From contig NBIV01000024.1 of the NCBI GenBank assembly GCA_003194525.1, positions 310,001-374,000 on the forward strand: a stretch of 64,000 nt of DNA, in the 5' to 3' direction. A model generated the notes under the pieces. It did not search any database. It worked only from the letters and a program-made list of their open reading frames with translations, and was not told where the DNA came from. A program made the translations under genes and the position numbers. This document shows, in pieces, positions 31,316 through 42,672 of the stretch (position 1 is the stretch's first letter; every line of letters starts with the position of its first letter). Source of the stretch: Gracilariopsis chorda. Taxonomy: Eukaryota > Rhodophyta > Florideophyceae > Gracilariales > Gracilariaceae.

Positions 31316-31884
31316 AGGGGCCGCGCCCTGTCAAAGGCGATAGCCTCAATGGAGACCCAGCCGTCGAACGGACGGCCGTTACGGAAGATGGACTCCATTA
31401 TGAAGTGTTGAATTGTACCCTCGACACTTCCGAACCGGTGTACTTGTTCCGAAGTCAGAACTATAAGGTCCTGACAGCCCTCTATCATAGTCCCCGATTG
31501 ACACGAATGATTACCAGCGTTCCGGATACAGGTGCCTCACCGAACCTGCTTCACACCCGCGTACTACCACTCGGATGGGAATCGAAGTTACTACCGCTCG
31601 ATACTCCTATGGTATCGGATGGGTCAAGTCGCTCTATGACCATCCTCGTTGTCGTTCCTCTCGACATCCGCTTCGGTAACTTGAAGGTCCGAATTCGGTC
31701 CCTTGTTTCATCCAACCTGGCAGTCGACTGCATACTGGGTACTACATTTATAGACCGCTATGTCAAAGCGATCTACCCCAAGGAACGGAAAATATCGATC
31801 CACAACTCACCGCCCGTGGCTCTTTTAGATGCCCGAAATGGTTCCCGCAACGGTGTAACCATCCCTGCTCGAATCCCCCAGTAA
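31306..31884 (+). CDS. pro: Aspartic protease of the gypsy element
   Basis: This frame is open across the Gag stop, -1 relative to Gag, and has no good ATG at its start, so it is probably made by frameshifting late in gag. The active-site motif is VPDTGASPNLL, and a later CILGTTFIDRY fits the second protease signature (I-L-G). The region between protease and transcriptase changes frame again at 31884-31934; this may be a mutation or a second frame switch. Confidence 0.75.
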   Translation, partial: RRVEGPRPVKGDSLNGDPAVERTAVTEDGLHYEVLNCTLDTSEPVYLFRSQNYKVLTALYHSPRLTRMITSVPDTGASPNLLHTRVLPLGWESKLLPLDTPMVSDGSSRSMTILVVVPLDIRFGNLKVRIRSLVSSNLAVDCILGTTFIDRYVKAIYPKERKISIHNSPPVALLDARNGSRNGVTIPARIPQ

Positions 31885-31933
31885 TACGGTATGAACGAAG
31901 CTTCGAGTCGCTCGTTCAATATTACTCCCTCCT

Positions 31934-34900
31934 ATGTCCGAAACCGCAGTCCTGGTTCAATCCGATACGCACGGACTGGTGTACATACAGAATCACCTTC
32001 AAAAAACGCGTCGCAACCTCCAGTTGCTGGCGAGTGGCGTTATGGAAGTCCTTCCATTTCGGCCTTTCTACGTATTGGTTTCGAACATGAGTGACCGCCC
32101 TACACACTTATCGAAAAAAACCGTCATCGGTAATACTCACCCAGCACCTGCGGCTATCCTCTCCATTACAGATACAACCCATACTCAGGTCGACGAGGAC
32201 GTCGAAAACACTGAGAAGGGGGGTACGAAATTCAAGGACAAAGACCCAGACGCGGACTGGACATCGACCGTTAACATCGGTGAAGAGTATGAACCGCAAC
32301 AGAGCAAGATCATTCAGATACTCTCCGAGTATGCTGACATGTGGGATGGACATTTAGGTACCATCACAGCCGTCAAACATCGGATTGACATGGAACCCGA
32401 TGCCCGACCGGTGCACCAAGTTCCCTACAGATCTGGTCAGAAGGCCCGTGAATGGGAGAAGGAGCAAGTCGCGAAGATGCTTGACGAAGGAGTTATTGAA
32501 CCGTCTTCGGCAGAATGGGCAAGCCCAGTAGTCAAAGCCTTGAAAAAGGACGGCTCATGGCGCTTCTGCGTGGACTACAGAAAGCTCAACGCTGTCACGG
32601 TTCGCGACTCTTACCCGATACCACGAATGGATGAGTGTATTGATTCACTAGGAGACGCAAGGGTGTTCTCCACTCTTGATGCCAACTGGGGATATTGGCA
32701 AGTGGAAATCGACGAACCCGACAGGGATAAGACGACTTTCACCTCTCATGTGGGTCTTTACCGCTTTACTCGGATGCCATTTGGTTTGAAGAACGCCCCG
32801 GCGACGTTCCAGAGGGCCATAGACGTCATCCTGAATAAGGTTCGTTGGCAGTTTGCTATAGTGTATCTCGACGATGTCATAATATACTCTAGTTCTGTTT
32901 TGGATCATTTCAAGCACCTGACGAAGGTACTTGGCCTCCTCAAAGAAGCCGGAATAACGTTGAAGCTAAAGAAGTGCTTCTTTTTCCAATCGGCTGTTGA
33001 CTACTTGGGACACGTCATCCGACCCGGAAAGCTTCAAGTGGCGTCGAGGACTTGCGACGCTGTTACGAAAGCTAAACCGCCACGGACACAGACTGAGCTT
33101 CGGGCATTCTTGGGCCTCTGTAACGTTTACAGACGTTTCGTGCCCAACTTTGCACGAATCGCCCATCCGCTAAACCGGAAGTTAGAGAAGAACCAACCCG
33201 TGGACCTGGAACCGTTTTCGGATGAAGATATGGAGGCCTTCAGAACACTCAAAGAGAAATTGACCTCACCTCCAATTCTTTCTCTCCCGAAACCCGGTAA
33301 GCCCTACATACTGGAAACGGATGCTTGTAACCGTCAAGTCCGGTGCACATTGCTCCAGCAACAAGGGGATGCGAAAGATTTCTGACCAATTGGGTACTGG
33401 AGCCGTTCGTTAACTGCACTGGAGAGGAACTACAGCACGTCCGATCGTGAGTGCTTGGCCATCGTTTGGAGCATGCTACTCCTACGGCCTTACCTTGAAG
33501 GACAACGGTTCATCGTTCGAACGGATCACAACGCTCTGCGTTGGCTTCTAAATATAACCAATGCGACCGGAAGACTCGCCAAATGGCGCTTGCGCCTCGC
33601 GGAGTTCGACTTCGAAGTCCAGTACCGTCCCGGGATCAAGCACCTTCCCGCGGACGCAGTGTCCCGCATGCCAACAGACGGAAACGATGAAACGCCTCTC
33701 GAGGATGAAATACCATGTCTATTCGTGGGCGAGGATGAATCCGAGTCGGAATATGTCGTCACAGATGTTGCCGTGAACGGAGAAGTCTACAAGAATGTAC
33801 TGGTGAATTTTCCAACGACTATGGGCACAGGAGAACCCTTGCACGTTATGGCGACCGTACCGGAACAGCCTGACATCACCACGATAACGGTCAAAGAGTT
33901 TATCGCCGCCCAAGCAGAGGACCCGTTTTGCAAGGAGAAAGCCCTGTCCGTTGGAGATCCGAAGTCCCAGTTCGATTACAACCGCTCCGGAATACTCTAC
34001 AGAATCTCATCAATTGACGGAGCCATACAGAGGGTCGTCCCGGAGTCTCTACGGGATAGAGTACTCTATCTCTCTCACTACCCACGCCTGGCTGGTCATC
34101 CGGGCTCCGTCAAGATGTATTATACATTGCGACGGGACTTCTACTGGCCCCTCATGTCACAGCATGTATATGAAACCGTCTCACGGTGCGAGCCATGTCC
34201 AGCCATTCGCGGAACATTCTTCAAGAACCAGAAATACTTGAATTTGTTCCCGGCATAGGGACCATTCGAATTCGTGGCTATGGACATCCTTGGCCCACTG
34301 CCGAAAACCGGACGCGGAAACAAGTACATACTAGTGATAACGGACCGCTTCACGAAGCTCACGAGAGCCATACCGCTATCGGATACGAAGGCGACTGACA
34401 TCGCCATCGCTTTCTTGGAGAACTGGGTTTACCCTTACGGGATTCCTACCCACCTACTTACCGACAACGGTCCGCAGTTCGTCGCCAAGTATTTCGAGTG
34501 GCTTGCAGCCGATCTCGGAATTACGCATGTACTTACAGCCGCCTATCATCCGCAGACGAACGGACAGGCCGAAAGGTTTAACAAAGTGTTGATCAACCGC
34601 TTGCGACACTACGTATCCGAACACCAGAAGGACTGGGACAAGCTGGTCCAGACCCTCGTGTACAGGTATAACCTGATAACCTGCAAGTTCACCGTTCAAC
34701 CGGTTTCACTCCTTTCGACCTCTCCCTCACTCGGCACCCTCCAGGGATCGTGCTGGATGACCCTAAATCCGCACTTCCGCAAACGGCATCCCTCGTCCCG
34801 ACACCGGGAGAAACCAAGCGCGTCACGCGCGCCCGGATTTCCGAACTCATGAAGCTGGCCTACACGAAATTAGGTACTGCACAGGAGCGCTACAAAACCT

Positions 34901-35565
34901 CCTACGACTCCCGAATACGGTACAAGGCAACTTTTGCGGAGGGTGATATGGTTTACTTAGATATCCCGCCTGGGAAGAAAGCATCCACCGAGTACGAAGA
35001 TATCGTCCGGAAACTACTACCGAACTCGGAAGGCCCCTACAAGGTCATCCGTGCTACCGACAGTACGGTCACGCTTGACGTCGACGGGCTACATGATATA
35101 GTTAGTATTGACCGGGTGACGGCAGCTGGACCTAGAGTTTCTGAAAAGGTCCAAACGAACACGGCCGGACCCAAAGAATCGGAGGAAAATGAAGTTGGAA
35201 CGGATGAGTCGTTCCCAGAACCCATGAGCGAACGCGCATAGGATGGCTCTGCAATCGCAGAAAAATCGGTATCGGTTGATCCCGACAAAGTCCCAGACGC
35301 GGAGAACTCTCACTCCAAGGCTTCTGATCCGATATCGGCAGAAAAGGAATGGGTGGTCGAGAAAGTCATCGACCATGGAGTTGCCGAAGACGGAGAAGAA
35401 CTGGTCCGCGTTAAGTGGTACGGCTTCAAGAAGCCCACATGGGAACCGAAGCGGAACATTCCACACAACTTCGTGGCGCGTTACTTCCGAAGAACGGTTC
35501 GCCGCGAGGACGCGTCGCCGACTGAGAGGGGGGGTACAAAACACCGAAAGCGAAACTTGACATAG
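31934..35565 (+). pseudogene. pol: Pol of the gypsy element: transcriptase, RNase H, integrase, chromodomain (broken)
   Basis: The reverse transcriptase (31934-33385) is complete and has VYLDDVIIYS with the catalytic YxDD-type Asp pair. RNase H begins LETDA and continues past a TGA at 33383-33385 into PIGYWSRSL and NYSTSDRECLAIVW. The integrase zinc region (HYPRLAGHPG ... CEPC) is followed by a TAG at 34256-34258, then the catalytic core with AMDILGPLP, LLTDNGPQFVA and the Glu in QAERFNK. A frame change follows near 34680, so the C-terminal part (34750-35241) is read one frame over. Another TAG at 35239-35241 comes before the chromodomain. Three stops and one frame change mean the polyprotein is not functional in this copy. 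Confidence 0.88.
35353..35565 (+). CDS. Chromodomain at the integrase C-terminus
   Basis: WVVEKVIDHGVAEDGEELV then RVKWYGFKKPTWEPKRNI has the layout of a chromodomain: the aromatic and acidic first strand, VKWYGF, TWEP, and a final helix ending ARYFRR. Such domains on Ty3/gypsy integrases define chromoviruses and direct integration to marked chromatin in studied cases. It is in frame with 34750-35241 but cut off by a TAG. It opens without its own start, as expected for part of a polyprotein. Confidence 0.75.
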   Translation: MVEKVIDHGVAEDGEELVRVKWYGFKKPTWEPKRNIPHNFVARYFRRTVRREDASPTERGGTKHRKRNLT

Positions 35566-36080
35566 TGAATCATTCTCGTGTCGCTCTGACTCAACAGAGT
35601 AGGCAGAAGGTACCAAAGCTCCTACTTTAAAACCCAAGGCGGTACTGCGTCACATCGGGACGCGGCGCACAGCAGCAAGGACACGGCGGTTGAACCACAA
35701 GCCCCGAAACGGCGTCAACAATGCTAAAGATCCACCCCTTGAGAAGCTAACCTGGTGTGACACCTGGAAAGAATAGACGCTTATAGCGCGAAAGGCTTCG
35801 CCACGGCGCACGAGACAGTATCAAATAATCCGCCCCGGAATTGTTCAGATTTTTTGAAACCGGCTTGGAAGCCGAAAAAGTGGCCGAAACAAAGAATTGC
35901 CCGTATCTCGGCTTCTAGGAATCGCAGAACGAATCTGAATACGGATTTGAACTCTCTGGAAAACGCCCTGTTTGGTGTCTCCTGGCCGGTATTCGGAGCT
36001 CGCGCGCATGAACAAGTTCAACCATATGTGGCACTGCTCAAAAAATTGCTCATTTATTTTATTTGATCAATTGCACTCAT
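35566..36080. other. Spacer between pol and the antisense region
   Basis: No frame of note on either strand. It may contain the 3' ends of both the sense and antisense transcripts. Confidence 0.4.
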
Positions 36081-36446
36081 TCAGCACGCGCCTTGCCTCT
36101 GAGAATCGCCATGCGCCCCATCCGACGTTGGCATACCTGTCCTATCTGTTCCGCTGTCAGCGGGAGTTACATGGTCCTCGCCCAACACCCCTTTCGCACC
36201 GGACGCTTCGACCGCCAAACCCGCCGCCACTCCCGTTATAACATCGGTTGCGTCCTCGCAGGCGAACACACTACCTGCATTCCCGAGCACGGTTTCAGCA
36301 CTGCGCCTCACCTGATTGACTATCTCGTTAAACTGGTGGGACGCAGCAATTCGCAAGCTCGCATGGCGCTTCGCTTCCACCACCCATTCCATCGCGCGAT
36401 CCAGTGCTTGCGTAATGCTATCCGATACCGGCACTTCCAGCTCTGC
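36081..36446 (-). pseudogene. Possible continuation of the antisense protein in another frame
   Basis: Right after the antisense ORF stop, another minus-strand frame is open for about 120 codons, overlapping it by a dozen bases and having no ATG at its start. It reads AELEVPVSDSITQALDRAME, then VVEAKRHASLRIAASHQF, a helical, coiled-coil-like stretch. It could be a C-terminal part moved out of frame by a mutation, or reached by splicing. Alternatively the openness is chance. Confidence 0.35.
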
Positions 36447-36457
36447 CTACCGGTCCT

Positions 36458-37948
36458 TCAACTTCGATACGCTCGGTACAGTGCTGCTGAAAGATGTGTT
36501 CTATCGGTGGACAAGTCGAGCTCCTCAGTCACGACGGAATTCCGATGGACATGATCCAGAGCAGTTACCGAATCTGGTTCGATATTGACCGAACAAACAC
36601 GGCGCTGGTGCATGTAGCGAATGCCTGGGCGCATCCGAGTCGGATCTTGTGTCGCTTCAGACTGGACGGCCAATGCGCCTTCGTCATCGTCATCTCCGCT
36701 GACGGTATTGAATAATTGCATACCAGCGATGCATTCCCGAACGAACCCCGCTGCTTGTGGAAAATAGTGTGGAGCGTAGTCGCGAGGCGCTGCCATCCAC
36801 TGCGACTCCGGCAGATAAGGAGGGTTGTTTCTGTACTCCTTGCCATCATCACGCCCTACAGGATGCCTTGGGATATCCGTGAAACGGTCTTCGTCGTAGT
36901 CGTACCACAAGTATCCGGGGCTCGGTGTCCTTTCCCAGTCGATCCTGACGACGTAATCCAGGAGAGAGTCGGCTTCTACTGCGCCGAATGCGGTTCCGCG
37001 GACTATGTTTTGGACCCCGAGCCCCCGGATGAAGCGAACCAGCTCACATGGGAGCCTGAACAGCCGTCCAACCGGAGCGTCCAAGTCAGCATCTTGTCCA
37101 GGGCGCCAGTCGGAGAACTTCAACTGCATTGGTAGTCCGTCACGGGCTGCGTAAAGGAACGCGAAGAACGCCAGCACTGCCCATTCCGTCTGGAGAACAG
37201 TGCGGGCGATGGATGGCAGCCGCCCTTCGGCGAGCATCACGCCCGAATAGTATGCCGCAATCGGGGGAGTCGGCACACAGAGATACCTCGAAACGTCGAA
37301 CATCCGCTCTTCCTGTGGAACAGGAAGATATAAGCCCTGCCGCTTCGAACGAAGAAGATCGTGGAACTCCTGGTTGTGCCATCCAAAGAACACCGCGTGA
37401 CAGCTCCGGATGCGTGCTTCGTCGCTGATGTCATCACCCCAGCGCTCACGCTCGCAGGTGAGGTAGAATCCGTCTAACGGAGCCCGCCACGCGACTAGAA
37501 CAAGGAGATTGTGGCCTGGTGGTGGGAAGGGTTCCGTGTCGGTGTTTGAATCATATTGATCCCAAAGGCAGCTGAGAATTACGGAAAGTCTGTGTTGATA
37601 ATCTCGTTCCTGTGCACACCGAACCCACGGCATATCAACGGATACAGCGAGTTCCGTTCGTACGGCATTAAGGTGGGGTCCGTCATTGACTCGGATTCGC
37701 ATGTGCCCCCATCGGGCTTCCCACGCACCGTCGCGAAGGCGTTTATTCCCAGCCCTATAACCAATGCTCGGACGAACCGAGATGGCGGAGAAGCGAGAAG
37801 CATCGAACCACTCAGCGGCGGCAGCAACGTCCTCATCGACAGGAGATGGAAGAACAATCCGACGACGAGAAATTGGTGTGCGTCCCGGAAGGCGGCGATG
37901 GTCGAACTCTGTGTCAGGGCTGACCCAATTCCCGCCGACCTGCGTCAT
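36458..37948 (-). CDS. Antisense ORF inside the gypsy element (496 residues)
   Basis: The minus strand is open from an ATG at 37946-37948 to TGA at 36458-36460. It starts 157 bp inside the 3' LTR and lies between pol and the polypurine tract. The protein is rich in Trp, Tyr, Arg and Pro. Landmarks are EARWGHMRIRVNDGPHL (77-93), NLLVLVAWRAPLDGFYLTCE (147-166), PPIAAYYSGVML (228-239), TEWA (254-257) and an acidic DDDDEG near 430. It matches the antisense ORF of element A (1-987) at several blocks in the same order, so this is a conserved protein family, not chance openness. It stays intact although pol has several breaks. I recognise no enzyme or binding motif. Antisense ORFs of unknown function near the 3' LTR are known from some plant gypsy elements, but whether they are related is unknown. 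Confidence 0.75.
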   Translation of the reverse strand: MTQVGGNWVSPDTEFDHRRLPGRTPISRRRIVLPSPVDEDVAAAAEWFDASRFSAISVRPSIGYRAGNKRLRDGAWEARWGHMRIRVNDGPHLNAVRTELAVSVDMPWVRCAQERDYQHRLSVILSCLWDQYDSNTDTEPFPPPGHNLLVLVAWRAPLDGFYLTCERERWGDDISDEARIRSCHAVFFGWHNQEFHDLLRSKRQGLYLPVPQEERMFDVSRYLCVPTPPIAAYYSGVMLAEGRLPSIARTVLQTEWAVLAFFAFLYAARDGLPMQLKFSDWRPGQDADLDAPVGRLFRLPCELVRFIRGLGVQNIVRGTAFGAVEADSLLDYVVRIDWERTPSPGYLWYDYDEDRFTDIPRHPVGRDDGKEYRNNPPYLPESQWMAAPRDYAPHYFPQAAGFVRECIAGMQLFNTVSGDDDDEGALAVQSEATQDPTRMRPGIRYMHQRRVCSVNIEPDSVTALDHVHRNSVVTEELDLSTDRTHLSAALYRAYRS

Positions 37949-38092
37949 GATGGAGTGTGAACAGGGGTGCGGGACGAAGCGATACACGGATGAAAGTGAA
38001 GGGGACTCTTATGAGGACGGGTCGAGCAGAACGGTTGAAAGAGGCCGTACACGGAAATCGAAGATGGCTGTCCGGGGACGGACAACGGTGTG

Positions 38093-38102
38093 AGAAGGGG
38101 GG
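38093..38102 (+). promoter_or_regulatory. Polypurine tract of the gypsy element
   Basis: AGAAGGGGGG lies two bases before the 3' LTR, the usual place for the plus-strand primer. It resembles the tract of element A (1139-1150). Confidence 0.75.
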
Positions 38103-38104
38103 TC

Positions 38105-38642
38105 TGTAAGGAAGTGAAAACCGTTTATTGGAGTGGTATTCTGGCTGTAGGAGCCCTTCCGCTATTCGGCTAGTGCAGTAGTTGTAGTAGCACAAGTGTG
38201 TGCCGGTGGCAGCTAGTGCCCCGCGAGCGGTAAGCCATACACGTGTGGCGCGGCCCAGCTGGATATTTATTCTCCGCCAGCGCGGCTGACGCCCTCACCA
38301 AGTAAACTCAAGGGGCTTCCTACTAGGTTCTTCGTCTTAGTTCCTTGGCACGGATCCTAAGTCGTAGTAGGAGACGCAGCTCGTCAAAGTCCTGTACAGG
38401 CTGCGCCGTATCGGATATCTACCGTTACATCGGCTCTCTGTTTAGGCGCGTGGTACCTGCTTCGGCTACGCCCGTCTCCGTACTCGGCCTCACAGCAGAG
38501 GGTCCTGCACTACTCCGCATCGTCACCGTTCCGCCTTTTCCGACTCGGTAGCCGCACGGCCTTACACCCCGTTGCGCGATACCCACCGTCACCGTTCCCG
38601 GACATTTCACCTGAGTAGGGCGCTCGCGCGCACTATCTCACA
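38105..38642 (+). repeat. 3' LTR of the gypsy element
   Basis: 538 bp with TG...CA ends (TGTAAGG ... CTCACA). It differs from the 5' LTR by about 16 substitutions and no length change. It is followed directly by the AATCT target duplication (38643-38647). Confidence 0.92.
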
Positions 38643-38647
38643 AATCT

Positions 38648-41034
38648 TCGTGACATGAAGACGCTTGGCCCTAGTTATGGTGTTCTGAATCAGAAGCGTT
38701 CGAGAGAACTGAAGAAAGCAAGTGACGCTTGCCGCTCATGCAATTCATCTGGAAGACCTCCACACTCGCGAAAGATATCGTTTAAAAGTGTACTCGAGGA
38801 CATTTAAGAGCACGTTCAAGTATATTTTCTTCTTGTTCGTGAGCTCGGGAACTTGTCGATACTTTAGATGAAAGAATTGGACACTGGAACATCCTATACG
38901 TCTATAATGACTACAAGGGACATGACCGATGGTGCTCGTATGATAATCGTCAAATGCTTCCACACTTATGGACCTCTGCTTAAGCTTTCTGCATACCGGA
39001 AGTTTGACAAAAGTATCACTAGCCGAATGTGTGCTCGCTTGCATATTAACTTTGAGCCCAATCCTTCGAAAAAGAACAATTAAATCTGCAGTACTTGAGT
39101 CGGATAAATACATTATCTGAATACTGGTCACAGATTTTTCGTCGGACGAAACGAGCTTCCGTCAAACTCGTCAGCTATTCCGATCGAACTTGGAGATAGT
39201 TTCAAGTGCCATATTCCTCAAGAACGTGCTGTAAAGAAGCAAATCTGTTTGTAGCTTCGAACATGCCCACGGCTATACACCCTCGATGGCTGGCTTATCC
39301 AATCGTCCGGTGTTATTTGGGTTCTGTACTCTTATCAAGGACAAGTTTGTCAAAAAGCAGTGCATAAAAAAATGTGCTATTGACCTGCATATGCGATAAC
39401 CCAACAGCTCCTTGTAGTAGAATACTAACTCCTTTGGGCAACTGGAGTAGTGGGCTACTGAGGGTAGCAGCAGAGAGCCAGCCACTGGGGTGAAAGTCCA
39501 CTGGGTCTACTGATGACGCGGGCACCTACTAGCAGCGAAGCGCAATGGGCGGGGGCTATCTCAAGTCCCTACAGATCGGGAGAAAGGTTGCGCTGGGTTG
39601 GAGGCTTTTGGCGTCTGATAGCTCCATACTGTAGCAAGAAGACTGCGATGGTGCTTGTCTTTTCTCTTTGGAGGTCAGCGGCAATTGAGCAAACCCATAT
39701 GGTCGACAAGGCGCTCTGACCTCCAGGAGCTACCATAAAGAATTAATAAAAATAAATACATAAATAAACCTGAGATTACAGTACCTTGGCACTCGGAAGC
39801 TGCCCGGGTATCTCCTTCACCGGCACCCAGCTTGGTGACGTGGAACATGTCGGCCAGCAATTTTCTGACTAGCTCTGCGAGCCCAGAGCCATGGTTACTA
39901 TGCCACTCTACCTGTCCAATGGTCATTCTTCTACAGACCTCCCTCTTTAAGACCCGACGACCCGTTGGATTCCTTTCAAACTGAAGTTCTTTCTTCACTG
40001 TAAATTGTCACCGGTCAGCGCTGCAAAGTCAGAACCATCTCTAAAGCGCAACATTTTTAGATGTGCTTCACAGCCAAGGTAGATTTTTTGGCCTTCCAAA
40101 GCCGGCCAGAGGGCATGAAAAAATTTTCCTAAACATCTTCACTAGCTCCAGGGGCATTCTGCTCCAGACTTTCTCGTTTGAGCCCTGCGAATGTAGTAGA
40201 ATGTCCTGTCATTGGTCCTGAAGTAGTCCTCGCTACGTAGACCTGATCCTTTGTGGTCGTTATGGAAGTCGTCACATGCTCCCTATAACACGCTTTTCTG
40301 ACCTACTTCGGCCCCCATGCCCATCTATTGCAACGCACACCACTGGTCAGTTCACACAATCCAACAACCAGGCCAAGTGGTAGAACTTAGTGGAAAACCA
40401 TCTGGACCGCTCACTGACATCATCCGAGTACCAAAGAAGCTCATAGAACCAAGGGGGAAGGACTTTGCATGCCCGGGCCAGCCAGAGCCCATGTCGGAAT
40501 TTCTTCCTGGATCACGAAAACCGCACTCAAACCAAGCGAAATGGCTCGCAAAGAGTACTGACACTCGTCGCATGACCAAATCTGACCATGTGATCCATCG
40601 GAATCTCGTTGTCAGCTGCCCATGAGCTCGGCAAAACCGTTCCATATGGCCCAAATACGACGATTTCGACCATGAAATCCTAGGGTCGTTTCTGACGAAC
40701 CAAGCCCTTCTTATTTTTAAAAAGTGTTGTCTATATCTAATTTTGAGTATTTTTATTTGGAAAGAAATACTAAGGCTAGCTCATTTCTCGTGGTCTGAGT
40801 TGATCGAATTGCTTCCACCTTCGCTATCCTCCAAAAAACCTGGCCAAATGGGAGTTAAAAACGCACAATTTGCGGATGCAACGTGGTGCGCCTCACACAA
40901 ATTTGTCCAATGAAAGTTTTCTACCATTGTAAAGGCTCAGAACTTAAGAACAGATGCAATTCCATCGTTCTTGATTAATGGATTTTGAATAAAGTGCCAT
41001 TCATGGGATGGAGAACTTTGACGATGACTGAGAC
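38648..41034. other. Unassigned sequence right of the gypsy element
   Basis: Short open frames only (for example 38745-39131 minus, 40317-40625 plus), none with a motif. An A/T-rich patch (AATAAAAATAAATA) lies near 39740-39770. It is probably worn-out repeat sequence. No gene is supported. Confidence 0.4.
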
Positions 41035-41039
41035 CAGTG

Positions 41040-42667
41040 TGTAGTAAAATGCCGGGAAGCGGGAGTGCACCGAAAGACGTTTGGGATCCTTCCTGGTTAG
41101 AGGTGAGCCCAGTTGGATAGAGCACTCCAAGGGATGGCACGAATATGTCGGGTTGTAAGGCCGGAGCCACCCGTCGCGACCTGGGCAAGGAGGTCGAGAG
41201 AAGAATCCGGTATCCGCAGGGGCGGTGGGTGGGGGTGGTCTTCGCTTAGAGAGGTGAGGATTCCACGTTACTGGCACGCGCGAACACGAGCCATGGATAG
41301 CGCGAAAGCCACCCTGTAACGGGAAAAATAAGGGGTAGCTGAGTCATGAGTGTCGTGACGAAGACTATGGGCAGTGCCGGTAAATAAACCTTATACATGG
41401 CGAACACAAAGACAGTTGGAATAACAATCCGAGTACTCGGGTCCTTTAGATAGGCAAGGGGGTTAGAAGTTCCTATAGCTACGGTGCTTCCCTTCAAGGA
41501 GGAGTAGAGAACACGCGAAGGCGGTGCGGTCTAGAGCCAGTTCTCCAGGTTGGGGTCCCTGGTTGGGGATGCTTTACTGGTGCTACGGCAACTCGCCGGG
41601 CATTAAGTACTAAACATCGCCGAAATGGGTGTAGAAATAAAAAATAGAATGATGTGGTGCAATGCCCCAAAGAGGAAAAACACCGAAAGAGGTTCGGGAT
41701 CTTCCTCTCATGAGGTGAACCCAGTTGGGTAGAGCCCTCCCAGAGGTGTCACGGCGAAGCCGGTTTGTAAGACCAGGGACACCTGTCGTGACTTGCGCAG
41801 GGAGGTGAAGGCGAAGAATCGGTATCCGCGTGAGCGGGGTGTGATCCTCAGTAGAGGTATGTTTCCACGTAAGTGGGGGTGTGTGAGCGGATGCGCACAC
41901 GAGGGCCGCGGATAGCGGGAGGTGCTACCCTAAAAAAGGGAAAAAGGAAGGGCGAAGAGGAGGAAGAGAGGACGAAGTGAGTCGCGAGAGCGACGAACAG
42001 ATACGGCAATGCCAATGGACAGGACTCCCTATACAGGGCGAAAAACCAATGTGATTGGAACAATTATACTCCCAAGGATGGGCCTCTTTAGATGCGCAAG
42101 GGGGTTAGATGTCCCGGGGTTAACGGCGTTTCCCTCCAAGGAGGAGTAGAGCACGCGCGCAAGCAGTAACAACTAGAGCCAATTCCCCAGGTTGGGGTCT
42201 CTTGTTGGGGAAGGTTTACTGGTGCGACGGCAGTGCGCCGTCGCACTAAGTACTAGCTTCCCAGAAATGGGTGTGAAAATAATAAATAATATTAACTAAA
42301 ATACTCCACCTTTCGTGGAAACATCCACTACTGTGGCCAACCGCCAACTGACCCAAAACCGTGTCCCACGTGTCCATACCCACCATTGTGGGGCGTAGTT
42401 CATATACACACTACACAACCGATAATATCGGGAAAACGATCCAAGTACCAAGAATCCCTCCCTGAGGGCGTTGCACTTCAAATGAAGTAAACTACTGAGC
42501 TTTGGTGGTTCATGCCGACTACTGTGGCCAACCACCAATTGACTCTTTCGTGTCCCACCTGTCAAATCTACTATTAATGGTCGTAGTTCATGCAAGGAAT
42601 ACATTACCGAAACATTTGTGAAATCAACCAAGTACCAAGAATCCCTTCCTGAGGGCATTGCACTGCA
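41040..42667 (-). mobile_element. Solo LTR, family B, split by a nested LTR
   Basis: Two parts (41040-41652 and 42486-42667) join into about 795 bp that match the family B LTR at 20521-21314 in inverse orientation. The outer flanks carry a perfect 5-bp target duplication, CAGTG (41035-41039 and 42668-42672). It is therefore a real insertion later reduced to one LTR by recombination. A family A LTR was inserted into it afterwards. Confidence 0.88.
41653..42480 (-). mobile_element. Solo LTR, family A, nested in family B
   Basis: 828 bp, very close to the 3' LTR at 1152-1958 in inverse orientation. The ends are TGTGGTGCAATGCC and GCGTTGCACTTCA on the plus strand. A perfect AATGA duplication flanks it (41648-41652 and 42481-42485). 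The order of events is fixed: family B first, then family A. Confidence 0.9.
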
Positions 42668-42672
42668 CAGTG

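Larger units (their letters stand above)
28316..38642 (+). mobile_element. Full-length Ty3/gypsy chromovirus-like element (10.3 kb) with antisense ORF
   Basis: Two 538-bp LTRs (28316-28853 and 38105-38642) flank gag, protease, reverse transcriptase, RNase H, integrase and an integrase-linked chromodomain, all on the plus strand. They are followed by a long ORF on the minus strand and a polypurine tract. AATCT lies directly on both outer sides (28311-28315 and 38643-38647), a typical 5-bp target duplication. The LTRs differ at about 16 positions (near 3%), so the insertion is fairly young. Pol nevertheless carries several in-frame stops and a frame change, so this copy cannot make its own enzymes. 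It may have been mobilised by a sibling. Confidence 0.92.
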
